Shown here: positions 1 through 6,224 of the stretch, in pieces
Layout of the letters: every line of letters begins with the position of its first letter
Numbering within the stretch: position 1 is the first letter of the stretch
Assembly (NCBI GenBank): GCA_964502785.1
Contig: CAZCXW010000040.1
Coordinates: 1-11,827, forward strand
Direction of reading: 5' to 3'
DNA length: 11,827 nucleotides
DNA from: JAGVYE01 sp964502785
GTDB lineage: Archaea; Nanobdellota; Nanobdellia; Woesearchaeales; GW2011-AR9
Program-made: the position numbers and the translations under genes
The notes under the pieces: generated by a model
The model's database searches: none
Seen by the model: only the letters and a program-made list of their open reading frames with translations
What the model was told of the DNA's origin: nothing

Positions 1-148
1 GATCCATGAGTCCGCCATCAACAGGATACCCTTCCCGGTCGTAAAGTTCGGGAGTGACTACTTTTGCAGCAGAGGCATCTATTAATTCCTTTGGTGAAAA
101 TAAACCAAAGGTAATACTCTTAATTTTTTTGTGAACTTGGTGGTCCAT
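1..148 (-). CDS. rpoA1: RNA polymerase subunit A' (N-terminal start, partial)
   Basis: Only the first 49 codons are in the window; the gene continues past the left edge. The reading frame begins at the ATG at 148-146 and reads MDHQVHKKIKSITFGLFSPK, followed by a segment with VVTPELYDREGYP and ending in GGLMD. This is the characteristic start of archaeal RpoA', the N-terminal half of the beta'-type catalytic subunit, which would carry the zinc-binding clamp head just downstream. It lies 39 bases after rpoB' on the same strand, the usual archaeal order. The 39-base gap is A-rich on the coding strand (about 160-178) and could hold a weak internal TATA-like element, but co-transcription with rpoB' is the simpler reading. 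The family call is secure despite the short fragment. Confidence 0.93.
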   Translation of the reverse strand, partial: MDHQVHKKIKSITFGLFSPKELIDASAAKVVTPELYDREGYPVDGGLMD

Positions 149-187
149 TTTTGATGATTTTTTGTTATTTTTTTATTTTTACAGCTT

Positions 188-1993
188 TTAATATTTATTT
201 TCTAAATTTAATTTGGCATAAATTCCTAACGTTCGGAACTCATCAAGCAAGAGCTTGAAGGCGTAACTCATTTCAATGTCAGACATTTTTGAATTTTCTC
301 CATAGATGGAAGATATAGCCCGGCCATTGCGACGGAAGTCGTAAAAGCCCATTAATCCAGACTTCTCACAGACTGGAACAATAACGCGGTCTGAATCAAA
401 ACGTTCTTTAAGGAGAAGCGAAGCGCCATGCGCGATAAATGTATCTTTTTCCATTTCCCCCAATCGCAAGCCCCCCTCTTTGGCCTTTCCTTCTGTCGGT
501 TGTCGGGTAAGAAGCTGAATCGGTCCGCGCGCTCTGGATTGCATTTTATTGGCAACCATGTGACGGAGACGCAGATAGTACATATTTCCAACATAAATTT
601 TAGCAAGCATTTGCTTTCCTGTTCTTCCATCATAAAATATTTCTGTTCCATTTTCATGAAAATGCAAATTTAATAATTCCCGGCGCAAGTCTTCCTCGCT
701 CTCAGCTTGAAATAAACTGCCGTCGATAAAACGACCGCCCAAAGCACCAACTTTTCCGCCCAATAATTCCAAGAGATGGGAAATTGTCATCCGCGAGGAA
801 ATACCATGCGGAGTGAAAATTAAATCAGGAACTATCCCCGACGTAGAAAAGGGAACATCAGGCTGCGGGACAAGAATGCCCGTGACTCCTTTCTGACCAT
901 GGCGGCTTACGAATTTATCGCCGATTTCAGGTATACGTTCTTCCCGTAGACGGGCTTGAACAAGTTTATTTCCTTCTTCATTCTCAGTAATGATGACAAA
1001 ATCAGCTACACCTTTCTCGCCATGTTTAATAATGACAGAACTTTCCCGTCGTGTGGCGGCAGAGAGATTATATTCATCCAAACTGCTTAGGAACCGTGGG
1101 GGACTGGTGCGCCCAATAACGACGTCTCCTTCATCTACTTTAGCTTCTGGATAAATGATACCGTCTTCTTCTAAATAATGATAGTCAGCTTCACTTCTGT
1201 AGCCTTTTACTTCTTTGTCAGGAATGCATATCTCATCCATTAAACCGCCAGAATAACGAAGTTCTTCCGTTCCCATTGGCCGAAAATAAGTGCTGCGGGC
1301 TAACCCACGTTCTACAGAACCGCGATTTAAAATTACTCCATCTTCCATATTATATCCATCAAAACACATAATAGCAACCACCATGTTTTGCCCGGAGGGA
1401 TGCTCTTCGTAATCAGTCACTTCGTGAACTTTCGTCTTGACTATAGGAAATTGGGGATAATGCAGAATATTTGCATCCATGTCCATCCGCAAATGATAAT
1501 TGGAAGCATAAAATCCCAAAGCCTGTTTCTGGTTTTTGCTTCCAATAATAATACGAGAAGAAGGGCAATAATTAGCGAAAGGCACTAAAGCCGTAGCTAA
1601 TCCGCTGATAACCTCTGGACTAATTTCAAGGTGGGTGTGCGCGAGTTGAAGGTCCTCATCTTTATAGGCAATGAGAGCGTTTTCTTCTTCTGCCGCATCC
1701 AAGTATTCAATGATCCCTTGACGAATCAAATCAAACCAAGTTAATTCTCCTTCTTTCAATTGCGCAAGATGTTTTTCAGTAAGTAAAGGCTTTCCTTCTT
1801 TAACAATAATTAAAGGGCGGCGTGCTCGTCCCTCATCTGAGAAAAGTAAAATTTCGTTGGCTTCTTTATAATGATAAACATTAACATCTTCAGCGAGAGC
1901 ACCTTTTCGCCGCAAGTCTTTAACATCATCTATAAAAGCGGGAATGTCCTCCACTGTTCCTACGTAGCGTGAATTTAAGTATACTTCTGCCAT
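188..1993 (-). CDS. rpoB1: RNA polymerase subunit B' (C-terminal half of split RpoB)
   Basis: This is the 601-residue C-terminal half of the archaeal second-largest RNA polymerase subunit. Conserved blocks are in order: GYNMEDGVILNRG (213-225), the GDKFVSRHGQKGVTG block (358-372) near the active centre, PDLIFTPHGISSRMT (389-403) and the ARGPIQLLTRQPTEGKA region (488-504) with GGLRLGEMEKD (508-517). The C terminus SYAFKLLLDE (576-585) contacts the A' clamp. The ATG lies one base after the rpoB'' stop, so translation is probably coupled; GGAAG about a dozen bases upstream is a weak Shine-Dalgarno candidate. Oddity: the zinc ribbon at 540-566 keeps only Cys542; the other three cysteine positions read Ser545, Ser561 and Tyr564, so this module probably binds no zinc. 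Length is normal for B'. Confidence 0.97.
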   Translation of the reverse strand: MAEVYLNSRYVGTVEDIPAFIDDVKDLRRKGALAEDVNVYHYKEANEILLFSDEGRARRPLIIVKEGKPLLTEKHLAQLKEGELTWFDLIRQGIIEYLDAAEEENALIAYKDEDLQLAHTHLEISPEVISGLATALVPFANYCPSSRIIIGSKNQKQALGFYASNYHLRMDMDANILHYPQFPIVKTKVHEVTDYEEHPSGQNMVVAIMCFDGYNMEDGVILNRGSVERGLARSTYFRPMGTEELRYSGGLMDEICIPDKEVKGYRSEADYHYLEEDGIIYPEAKVDEGDVVIGRTSPPRFLSSLDEYNLSAATRRESSVIIKHGEKGVADFVIITENEEGNKLVQARLREERIPEIGDKFVSRHGQKGVTGILVPQPDVPFSTSGIVPDLIFTPHGISSRMTISHLLELLGGKVGALGGRFIDGSLFQAESEEDLRRELLNLHFHENGTEIFYDGRTGKQMLAKIYVGNMYYLRLRHMVANKMQSRARGPIQLLTRQPTEGKAKEGGLRLGEMEKDTFIAHGASLLLKERFDSDRVIVPVCEKSGLMGFYDFRRNGRAISSIYGENSKMSDIEMSYAFKLLLDEFRTLGIYAKLNLENKY

Positions 1994-1994
1994 T

Positions 1995-3479
1995 TTAAAC
2001 TACTTCCTTCAAACCTATTGTTTTTAACTTATCGAGCACGACCTGTTCATCGACAGCTTGGGAGAGAGAACAAAGCATGGCTAAATTTTTACGCAATCCA
2101 ATATTTGTTCCTTCAGGAGTTTCAATGGGGCATAAACGACCTAAATGGGTACAATGCAGGGCCCGCGCTTTGAAGTTCTCTTGCGAACTTGAAAGAGGAC
2201 TTACAACTCTCTGCAAATGAGAAACCATGTCTAAATAATTAGTGCGGCTCATTCGCTGCGAGACTCCTTGCCGGCCGCCTACCCATTCACCGGTCGCCAT
2301 GGAAGAATACAATCGCGAAGTTAAAAGTTTATCACGGATAATGACGCGGATAGAAGGAAGTTTTCCACGTTTTATAATGCGCTGAAAGTTATAGAGAATA
2401 TCACTGACCAAGACTTTAAAATTCACGCGGAACAAATCGAGGATTAAATCGCCGCTCATGCGAATTCTTTTGTTAATATAATGATCTTTATCATCAGGCT
2501 GTCGGGAACCATTACGCACATCAATGAATTTTTTAAGCATTTTGCACAAATTATAGGCTTTCTCGAGACGGAATGTTTGTTCCATACCAATGTTAGGCAA
2601 GAGGTATTTATCAATGACTTCTTTAGTCCTTTCCATGCGAATTTCCTTGGCCTGCCCTATCCCCACTTTTTTAGCGATGAAATCGATGGCTTCTTCCTGG
2701 GTCTTAATTTCGACAAACTCAAATAAATTTAAAATGACTTCATCATAATTACTTTCCGTGGAGATAGCTTTCATGATTTCTTCATCTTTTACCAACCCCA
2801 ACGCTTTAAGCACAATAATTAGGGGCACTAGCTTTAATCTTGTAAACGTAAGATAATAAATTCCATCTTTGCGGCGTTCGAAGGTAATAGGAATCTTATA
2901 TGAACCGCGGGAAGCAAAAAAGCGGCCGCTGTATTCACCAGGGGCGTCTTCTTCAACCATAAAATTATTGGCAGCTAAGTCTTCTACATTTACAATAACT
3001 CTTTCTGTGCCATTAACAATGAAATAGCCGCCAGGATCAGAACTGTCTTCTCCATGTTTGATTAATTCTTCCCGATTTAAACCTTGCAAGTTGCAGTGTT
3101 TACTTTTCAGCATGATGGGCATTTTCCCTACTTCAGCGGTAAAATTTTCACGCTGCACATCATTAATGTAGGTGCTGACTTCAAGGAAAATCGGAGCATG
3201 ATAAGATATTTTCCGCAAGCGCGCTTCCATCGGGTAAATTGGCCGCTTGCTGCCGTCAGCTTCTGTAATTTCCGGTTTTCCAACGGAAATCCGTCCAAAG
3301 CGAATCTTAAAGCGTTCAATATTATGAGGGATAATCGTTGGTTCCGCTTCTTTATTCTCTTCGATGACTTCCTGCAATCTTTTTTCTAAAAGATTATTAA
3401 AGGATTGAATATTACTGTCCACAAACTTTTTTTCTTCAAAGTATTTTCGGACGAGGATAGATCGATTCATTTTTTCCAT
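1995..3479 (-). CDS. rpoB2: RNA polymerase subunit B'' (N-terminal half of split RpoB)
   Basis: This 494-residue protein is the N-terminal half of the split archaeal RpoB: protrusion, lobe and start of the fork region. Diagnostic stretches include GGYFIVNGTERVIV (150-163) and DKDHYINKRIRMSGDLI (330-346). Near the end come SQRMSRTNYLDMVSHLQRV (407-425) and CTHLGRLCPIETPEGTNIGL (443-462), the region matching the bacterial rifampicin pocket. It ends as expected and B' begins one base after its stop, so the two proteins together rebuild one RpoB. It starts two bases after the rpoH stop. The first ATG (3479) is chosen because GGAAG lies 7 bases upstream across the rpoH stop; the fourth codon, also ATG (3470), is an alternative. 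The split B gene is typical of many euryarchaeal and some DPANN lineages. Confidence 0.97.
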   Translation of the reverse strand: MEKMNRSILVRKYFEEKKFVDSNIQSFNNLLEKRLQEVIEENKEAEPTIIPHNIERFKIRFGRISVGKPEITEADGSKRPIYPMEARLRKISYHAPIFLEVSTYINDVQRENFTAEVGKMPIMLKSKHCNLQGLNREELIKHGEDSSDPGGYFIVNGTERVIVNVEDLAANNFMVEEDAPGEYSGRFFASRGSYKIPITFERRKDGIYYLTFTRLKLVPLIIVLKALGLVKDEEIMKAISTESNYDEVILNLFEFVEIKTQEEAIDFIAKKVGIGQAKEIRMERTKEVIDKYLLPNIGMEQTFRLEKAYNLCKMLKKFIDVRNGSRQPDDKDHYINKRIRMSGDLILDLFRVNFKVLVSDILYNFQRIIKRGKLPSIRVIIRDKLLTSRLYSSMATGEWVGGRQGVSQRMSRTNYLDMVSHLQRVVSPLSSSQENFKARALHCTHLGRLCPIETPEGTNIGLRKNLAMLCSLSQAVDEQVVLDKLKTIGLKEVV

Positions 3480-3481
3480 GT

Positions 3482-3718
3482 TTAAGCTTCCATAACAATA
3501 CGATAATAATATGTACTTCCAGCTGTTTTACTGGCGCGCTCAATTTTAATAATGTCTCCAGCTTTAACGCTGAGTTTCGCGAGGGCTGGATCGGTGATAA
3601 GAATCTTAGGAAGTTCTCGTGTAGTAACGTTGTAAGCCGAGAATAATTTCTCTTTCTCCGCTTCGCTTATTTTACTGTGCTGCGGTACTAAACGATGTTT
3701 TACAATCTCGAGAGTCAT
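3482..3718 (-). CDS. rpoH: RNA polymerase subunit H
   Basis: This 78-residue protein is the archaeal homologue of the C-terminal domain of eukaryotic Rpb5. The family signature is clear: VKHRLVPQHSKISEAEKEKL near the N terminus, then LPKILITDPALAKL and KAGDIIKIERAS, ending YYYRIV. It binds the jaw of the polymerase near downstream DNA. It is the first protein gene of the rpoH-rpoB''-rpoB'-rpoA' operon, two bases before rpoB''. Its start is only 21 bases after the 3' end of tRNA-Lys, and those bases show neither a TATA box nor a Shine-Dalgarno sequence. Transcription therefore probably comes from the tRNA promoter further upstream, with tRNA 3' end processing releasing a short-leader mRNA (inference). 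Confidence 0.96.
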   Translation of the reverse strand: MTLEIVKHRLVPQHSKISEAEKEKLFSAYNVTTRELPKILITDPALAKLSVKAGDIIKIERASKTAGSTYYYRIVMEA

Positions 3719-3739
3719 TTTTTGTACAGGGGGTTGAGG

Positions 3740-3828
3740 CGGGCCGGAAGGGATTTGAACCCTCGACCGCTTGATAACCTTGCTTGAACATAAAAGTCAA
3801 GCGCTCTACCAGGCTAAGCTACCGGCCC
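3740..3828 (-). tRNA. tRNA-Lys(TTT) with a 15-base intron
   Basis: Minus-strand cloverleaf: acceptor GGGCCGG/CCGGCCC, D stem GCTT/GAGC, anticodon stem CTTGA/TCAAG, T stem GAGGG/CCCTT with loop TTCAAAT, discriminator G; no encoded CCA. The anticodon loop is CTTTTA plus A, anticodon TTT. It is interrupted between positions 37 and 38 by 15 bases at 3772-3786. The junction folds as a good bulge-helix-bulge: exon CTTT pairs with intron AAGG, leaving three-base bulges TA^T and TT^A that place the cut exactly at 37/38. Splicing by the archaeal tRNA endonuclease is therefore expected. It lies 45 bases downstream of tRNA-Asp and 21 bases before rpoH. Confidence 0.95.
3772..3786 (-). other. tRNA-Lys intron (position 37/38)
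   Basis: The 15-base intron reads TGTTCAAGCAAGGTT on the minus strand. Both splice sites fall in three-base bulges flanking a 4-bp helix (CTTT with AAGG, one wobble). It is near the minimum size that can still form such a motif. Confidence 0.85.
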
Positions 3829-3838
3829 GTGAAAGGAT

Positions 3839-3866
3839 CTGGCCGGTGGCCTTATTTCCCGACCAG
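3839..3866. repeat. inverted repeat between tRNA-Asp and tRNA-Lys
   Basis: CTGGCCGG at 3839-3846 and CCGACCAG at 3859-3866 can pair as an 8-bp stem (one G-T wobble when transcribed on the minus strand) around a 12-base loop. It fills most of the 45-base spacer between the two tRNA genes. It may guide processing of a joint precursor or simply be spacer; nothing in it identifies a known RNA. Confidence 0.5.
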
Positions 3867-3886
3867 AGCCGTACGCCCTGGCCGGG

Positions 3887-3905
3887 ACTTTCCTCCTTTT
3901 TTGGA
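3887..3905 (-). other. tRNA-Asp T-loop intron
   Basis: These 19 bases interrupt the T loop between the TTCAAA part and the CCCGG strand of the T stem. The exact edge can slide by one base (3887-3905 or 3888-3906) with the same product. The intron is purine-rich with a run of six A. The fit to bulge-helix-bulge is loose: only three pairs (TTC with GAA) plus an A-G mismatch. T-loop introns near 59/60 are known from some archaea, notably Thermoproteales. Confidence 0.8.
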
Positions 3906-3927
3906 ATTTGAACCCGGGTCGAAGCCT

Positions 3928-3980
3928 TTCTTTAAACTTCCCGAATGGTTTCTTTTGATGAAACTTTTCGTAAAAGTTTC
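3928..3980 (-). other. tRNA-Asp anticodon-loop intron (37/38)
   Basis: A splicing fold is visible. Exon CTGT faces intron AAAG (one G-A mismatch), with bulges CG^G and AA^A, and an intron helix of AAACTT (minus strand, near the 5' splice site) with AAGTTT (near the 3' splice site). The same 5' arm also takes part in a perfect local 9-bp hairpin at 3960-3980, so two folds compete. Confidence 0.85.
3960..3980. repeat. perfect hairpin inside the tRNA-Asp intron
   Basis: GAAACTTTT and AAAAGTTTC are perfect 9-base complements around a three-base loop. The hairpin begins directly at the 5' splice site of the anticodon-loop intron. Confidence 0.9.
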
Positions 3981-4018
3981 CGACAGGGCTTCATGCTAGG
4001 CCGCTACACTACCAGGGC

Positions 4019-4174
4019 ATGTTTTTTGGCGTAGTGCAGTCTTCACTCTACAATTAATACACTGTAAAGAGAAAACCCTAGCGCCATTGCCCATAAAAAC
4101 TACGGTCTGTTTATAAAGATTGCGGTGGAATTGGGGGAAAAGCGGGATGATTTTGATAAGAAGGGGTATTTTGT
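4019..4174. promoter_or_regulatory. promoter region of the tRNA-Asp/tRNA-Lys/rpo block
   Basis: This 156-base gap lies between tRNA-Asp and the orphan gene upstream, and both are read on the minus strand. Two TATA-like boxes are visible: TATTAATT at 4052-4059, 34-41 bases before the mature tRNA-Asp 5' end, and a palindromic TTTATAAA at 4110-4117, which would give a leader of about 70 bases. The palindromic box could also fire on the plus strand into the 3' end of the neighbour. I see no convincing small gene or known RNA here. Confidence 0.55.
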
Positions 4175-4891
4175 TTATGCAGCGATGTCGCTGAAACTGT
4201 AAAATATATTTAATCTTCTCTCAGGTTTATCATAAAAAGAAACGGCTACTGGAGTTTTCCAATGTCCATCGATAAAGACTACACTATTTTGTATTGCATC
4301 TTGTATCTTTTGTTCTCCTATGTCTCCCTCTGCAAATGCCAACTCCAGACCATTAAGAGCATATTGTGAGAGAATAGTTCTTTTTTGTTTTCCTCTGCCA
4401 ATTGTTGCACCATCTTCCCGTATTGGCAGTCCTTCTTCTCTCCAGATAGAACGAATAAGGCGTGGTGAGTATCGTAAATCTTCAACAGCATCATCGACGA
4501 TACCTGCATAATACTTGTGGGAAGCGATGATCTTCCGTGTGAGACTTTCATAATCGGAAGGATTTTGTTGCCTTAATTCCTTTACATACCTGCCAAATAA
4601 TAAATCTGGATAACTCAACAAAAATATATTGCCTCTTTCCTCTAGTTGCAAAAATCCCCCTCGCTCAGAAATAGCAAGGAGATTATCATAAAGTTTAGAC
4701 ATATCCTCAACCAAATGGCCAATACTTTCAGCCCCTACTTTTTGAGCCAAAGCATCCAGCGATTGATACGCTTCTTCGCTGGTCTTGAACTCGAGACGAA
4801 CGAATAACTCCTCGGCAGCTTCTCTTGCTTTTCTAAATTCATCTAAATTTACTATTTTAGACGACAAATCATCGTTATTTTCCATGATCAT
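4175..4891 (-). CDS. uncharacterised protein with helix-turn-helix-like segment
   Basis: I do not recognise this 238-residue protein (236 from the third codon). It is soluble, with no signal peptide or membrane segment. Residues 10-75 look mostly helical and charged. Residues 124-157 contain HKYYAGIVDDAVEDLRYS followed by PRLIRSIWREEGLPI, which resembles a helix-turn-helix of the 'locates, reads Y-S-P, then R-x-IWREEGLPI' type in DNA-binding proteins. A basic stretch GRGKQKR (165-171) follows, and the C terminus (200-235) looks beta-rich. Two ATGs (4891 and 4885) are possible; TTTAATAA at 4910-4917 suits the second slightly better, and no Shine-Dalgarno sequence is seen. It lies between the rpo block and a Fis-type regulator. 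A DNA-binding role is a guess from the motif only. Confidence 0.8.
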   Translation of the reverse strand: MIMENNDDLSSKIVNLDEFRKAREAAEELFVRLEFKTSEEAYQSLDALAQKVGAESIGHLVEDMSKLYDNLLAISERGGFLQLEERGNIFLLSYPDLLFGRYVKELRQQNPSDYESLTRKIIASHKYYAGIVDDAVEDLRYSPRLIRSIWREEGLPIREDGATIGRGKQKRTILSQYALNGLELAFAEGDIGEQKIQDAIQNSVVFIDGHWKTPVAVSFYDKPERRLNIFYSFSDIAA

Positions 4892-4909
4892 AATAACACT
4901 GGCAGGGGG

Positions 4910-4917
4910 TTATTAAA
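4910..4917 (-). promoter_or_regulatory. TATA-like box of the 238-residue orphan gene
   Basis: TTTAATAA on the minus strand lies 19-26 bases before the first ATG and 25-32 before the second, the spacing expected for a leaderless archaeal transcript. Confidence 0.5.
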
Positions 4918-4952
4918 GATTTGTGAAAATTGATTTAGGCGGCAAACAAGTC

Positions 4953-5507
4953 TTATAAAGTTGAATCCCTTCTAGAAACTTTTCTGTGGGCATCGAGAGG
5001 AATCTTGTATTTTTTAAAATGACGATAAACGGTGGCTCGTCCCACCCCCATCAGTTCGCTAAAGGACGTTAAATTATTACCAGTCGTTGCAATAACTTTT
5101 TCATATGCTTCTTTTAAAACTGATTCGATTTCTGGATGATCATAATAAAATCCTAAGGCCATTGATACAGGAGAATAAACTTCAGGAAGAACCGGCAATC
5201 GTGAACGAGTGGAAGGTTCATCAGAACGGACAACTTCAAAACGCTTAAATTCGCGATACATGGTTGACCTTCCTGTTTGCACGCCTTTTGCAAAATGAAC
5301 GACATTGGAATCAAACAGTTGTTCAAATCCTTGACGGTGGGCATGCTGTAAAAGAGGAAATACCTCTTGATGACCATATCTTAGTTTTAAAACTAATTCT
5401 CCTGATTCCGAATCAGGGAGACGAGCGCCAATAGGTTCTGAATTCATATTCTGCGCAATTTTGTCTAATGCGCTTTGTTGCAAAAGAGTTGTAGCGTACT
5501 TTAACAT
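4953..5507 (-). CDS. transcriptional regulator with two tandem Fis-type HTH modules
   Basis: This 184-residue protein has a C-terminal Fis-type (HTH_8-like) helix-turn-helix at about 127-170: IESVLKEAYEKVIATTGNN, then LTSFSELMGVGRATVYRHFKKYKI. A second, divergent copy lies at about 48-93, ending GVQTGRSTMYREFKRFEV. The two copies align closely at the recognition helix (R80-STMYREFKRF against R157-ATVYRHFKKY, 77 residues apart), so the protein looks like an internal duplication joined by a Pro/Ser-rich linker (95-115). The family binds DNA; two half-site readers in one chain suggest monomeric binding to a direct or inverted repeat (inference). No sensor domain is visible. Start at the ATG at 5507; a weak TTTTAAAG lies 22-29 bases upstream and TTTTATAA touches the start codon, which could allow autoregulation. 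Confidence 0.85.
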   Translation of the reverse strand: MLKYATTLLQQSALDKIAQNMNSEPIGARLPDSESGELVLKLRYGHQEVFPLLQHAHRQGFEQLFDSNVVHFAKGVQTGRSTMYREFKRFEVVRSDEPSTRSRLPVLPEVYSPVSMALGFYYDHPEIESVLKEAYEKVIATTGNNLTSFSELMGVGRATVYRHFKKYKIPLDAHRKVSRRDSTL

Positions 5508-5528
5508 TTTTTATAAAAAAGATTGATT

Positions 5529-5536
5529 CTTTAAAA
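5529..5536 (-). promoter_or_regulatory. weak TATA-like box of the tandem-HTH gene
   Basis: TTTTAAAG on the minus strand, 22-29 bases before the ATG at 5507. The whole 44-base gap is AT-rich, so this box is less certain than those of its neighbours. Confidence 0.4.
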
Positions 5537-5551
5537 TACTTTATACTAAAA

Positions 5552-6193
5552 TTAAATTATTAGATTCCTAAGGATAGACAACACTTTTCCCAAGTCCTCT
5601 CCTTCCACGATGTGGGTTGCAACTTTTTTTAACTTCTCTGAGGTAGAATTAAAAGCAATACTCATCCCTGCTTCTCGGCAGGCTTCTACATCAATATCGT
5701 CATCGCCAATGAATACCACTTCATGAGTTGAAATTCCCAAATCCTGACAAAGATGCTTTATTATTGCCGCTTTCTTCTCTTTTCCTGCGCCTATCGGCCA
5801 AATAAATTCTCCCGTGACTTTATGATTCTTAATCACTAATTCATTAGCGTAAATATGATCTATCCCAAAATCATGCTGCACGCGCCGCGCCAAATCGAGA
5901 CTAGAAGCGCTGACGATTGCCGTTTGGAGGTCATTCTTTTTGCAGAAATGAAAAACTTCTTTAACTCCTTTCATGTACTTAATTGAATTTACGAGAGCAA
6001 AATAAGGAGCAGTATCTTTTCCTTTCCATAATTTCATCACTTCTTGTACTAATGTTGCATAATCTTCATGAAGATACTTGGCAAACTCTTGTCCTTCTTT
6101 TTCTGTGCCAAATATTTTGTGAACTTCTTTCCAGAAACAAGACGGCTGAAAGAGGACGCCATCCATATCAAAACAAATTAATTTGTATTTCAT
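5552..6193 (-). CDS. HAD-superfamily phosphatase, phosphoserine phosphatase-like
   Basis: This 213-residue protein is a HAD hydrolase. Motif I FDMDGVL gives the nucleophile Asp9 and acid/base Asp11. A helical cap fills about 15-75. Motif II is AIVSAS with Ser95, a conserved lysine lies in AGKEKKAA (138-141), and motif IV is FIGDDDIDVEACREAG with Asp164 and Asp168. The order, the C1-type cap and the GIAFN-like MSIAFNS (177-183) resemble SerB phosphoserine phosphatases. The motif reads GDDDIDVE rather than the usual GDGxND, so the substrate is open. It is soluble and cytoplasmic. It lies 31 bases after the 147-residue orphan gene, and AT-rich TAAATATT about 24-31 bases before its ATG suggests its own leaderless promoter. 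Confidence 0.9.
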   Translation of the reverse strand: MKYKLICFDMDGVLFQPSCFWKEVHKIFGTEKEGQEFAKYLHEDYATLVQEVMKLWKGKDTAPYFALVNSIKYMKGVKEVFHFCKKNDLQTAIVSASSLDLARRVQHDFGIDHIYANELVIKNHKVTGEFIWPIGAGKEKKAAIIKHLCQDLGISTHEVVFIGDDDIDVEACREAGMSIAFNSTSEKLKKVATHIVEGEDLGKVLSILRNLII

Positions 6194-6216
6194 GAATGGA
6201 AAAAAATAATCGGGTT

Positions 6217-6224
6217 AATATTTA
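6217..6224 (-). promoter_or_regulatory. TATA-like box of the HAD phosphatase gene
   Basis: TAAATATT on the minus strand, 24-31 bases before the ATG at 6193, inside the 31-base gap after the upstream gene. Confidence 0.5.

Larger units (their letters stand above)
3874..4018 (-). tRNA. tRNA-Asp(GTC) with two introns
   Basis: Minus-strand cloverleaf: acceptor GCCCTGG/CCAGGGC, D stem GTGT/GCAT with two wobbles as is usual for Asp, anticodon stem AAGCC/GGCTT, T stem CCGGG/CCCGG with loop TTCAAAT, discriminator G, no encoded CCA. The anticodon loop C-T-GTC-G gives anticodon GTC. Two insertions must be removed: 53 bases at 37/38 (3928-3980) and 19 bases in the T loop near 59/60 (about 3887-3905). 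Without them every stem closes. It is the first gene of the tRNA-Asp, tRNA-Lys, rpo block. Confidence 0.93.

Noticed and set aside
428..673. Plus-strand open frame within rpoB'
   Set aside because: It is a shadow of the well-conserved rpoB' frame and has no recognisable protein content or promoter.
3741..3828. tRNA-Lys read as a class II tRNA with a long variable arm
   Set aside because: The extra bases sit in the anticodon loop and fold as a bulge-helix-bulge; removing 15 bases yields a regular class I tRNA-Lys.
4019..4057. Short plus-strand peptide frame beside tRNA-Asp
   Set aside because: Only a dozen codons, starting within the tRNA-Asp 5' flank, without promoter or ribosome site.
4145..4195. 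Possible C/D box RNA on the plus strand (GGATGAT ... CGATGT ... GCTGA)
   Set aside because: The C-like boxes do not match the consensus, no proper internal D' box is present, and the last box lies inside the coding sequence of the neighbour.
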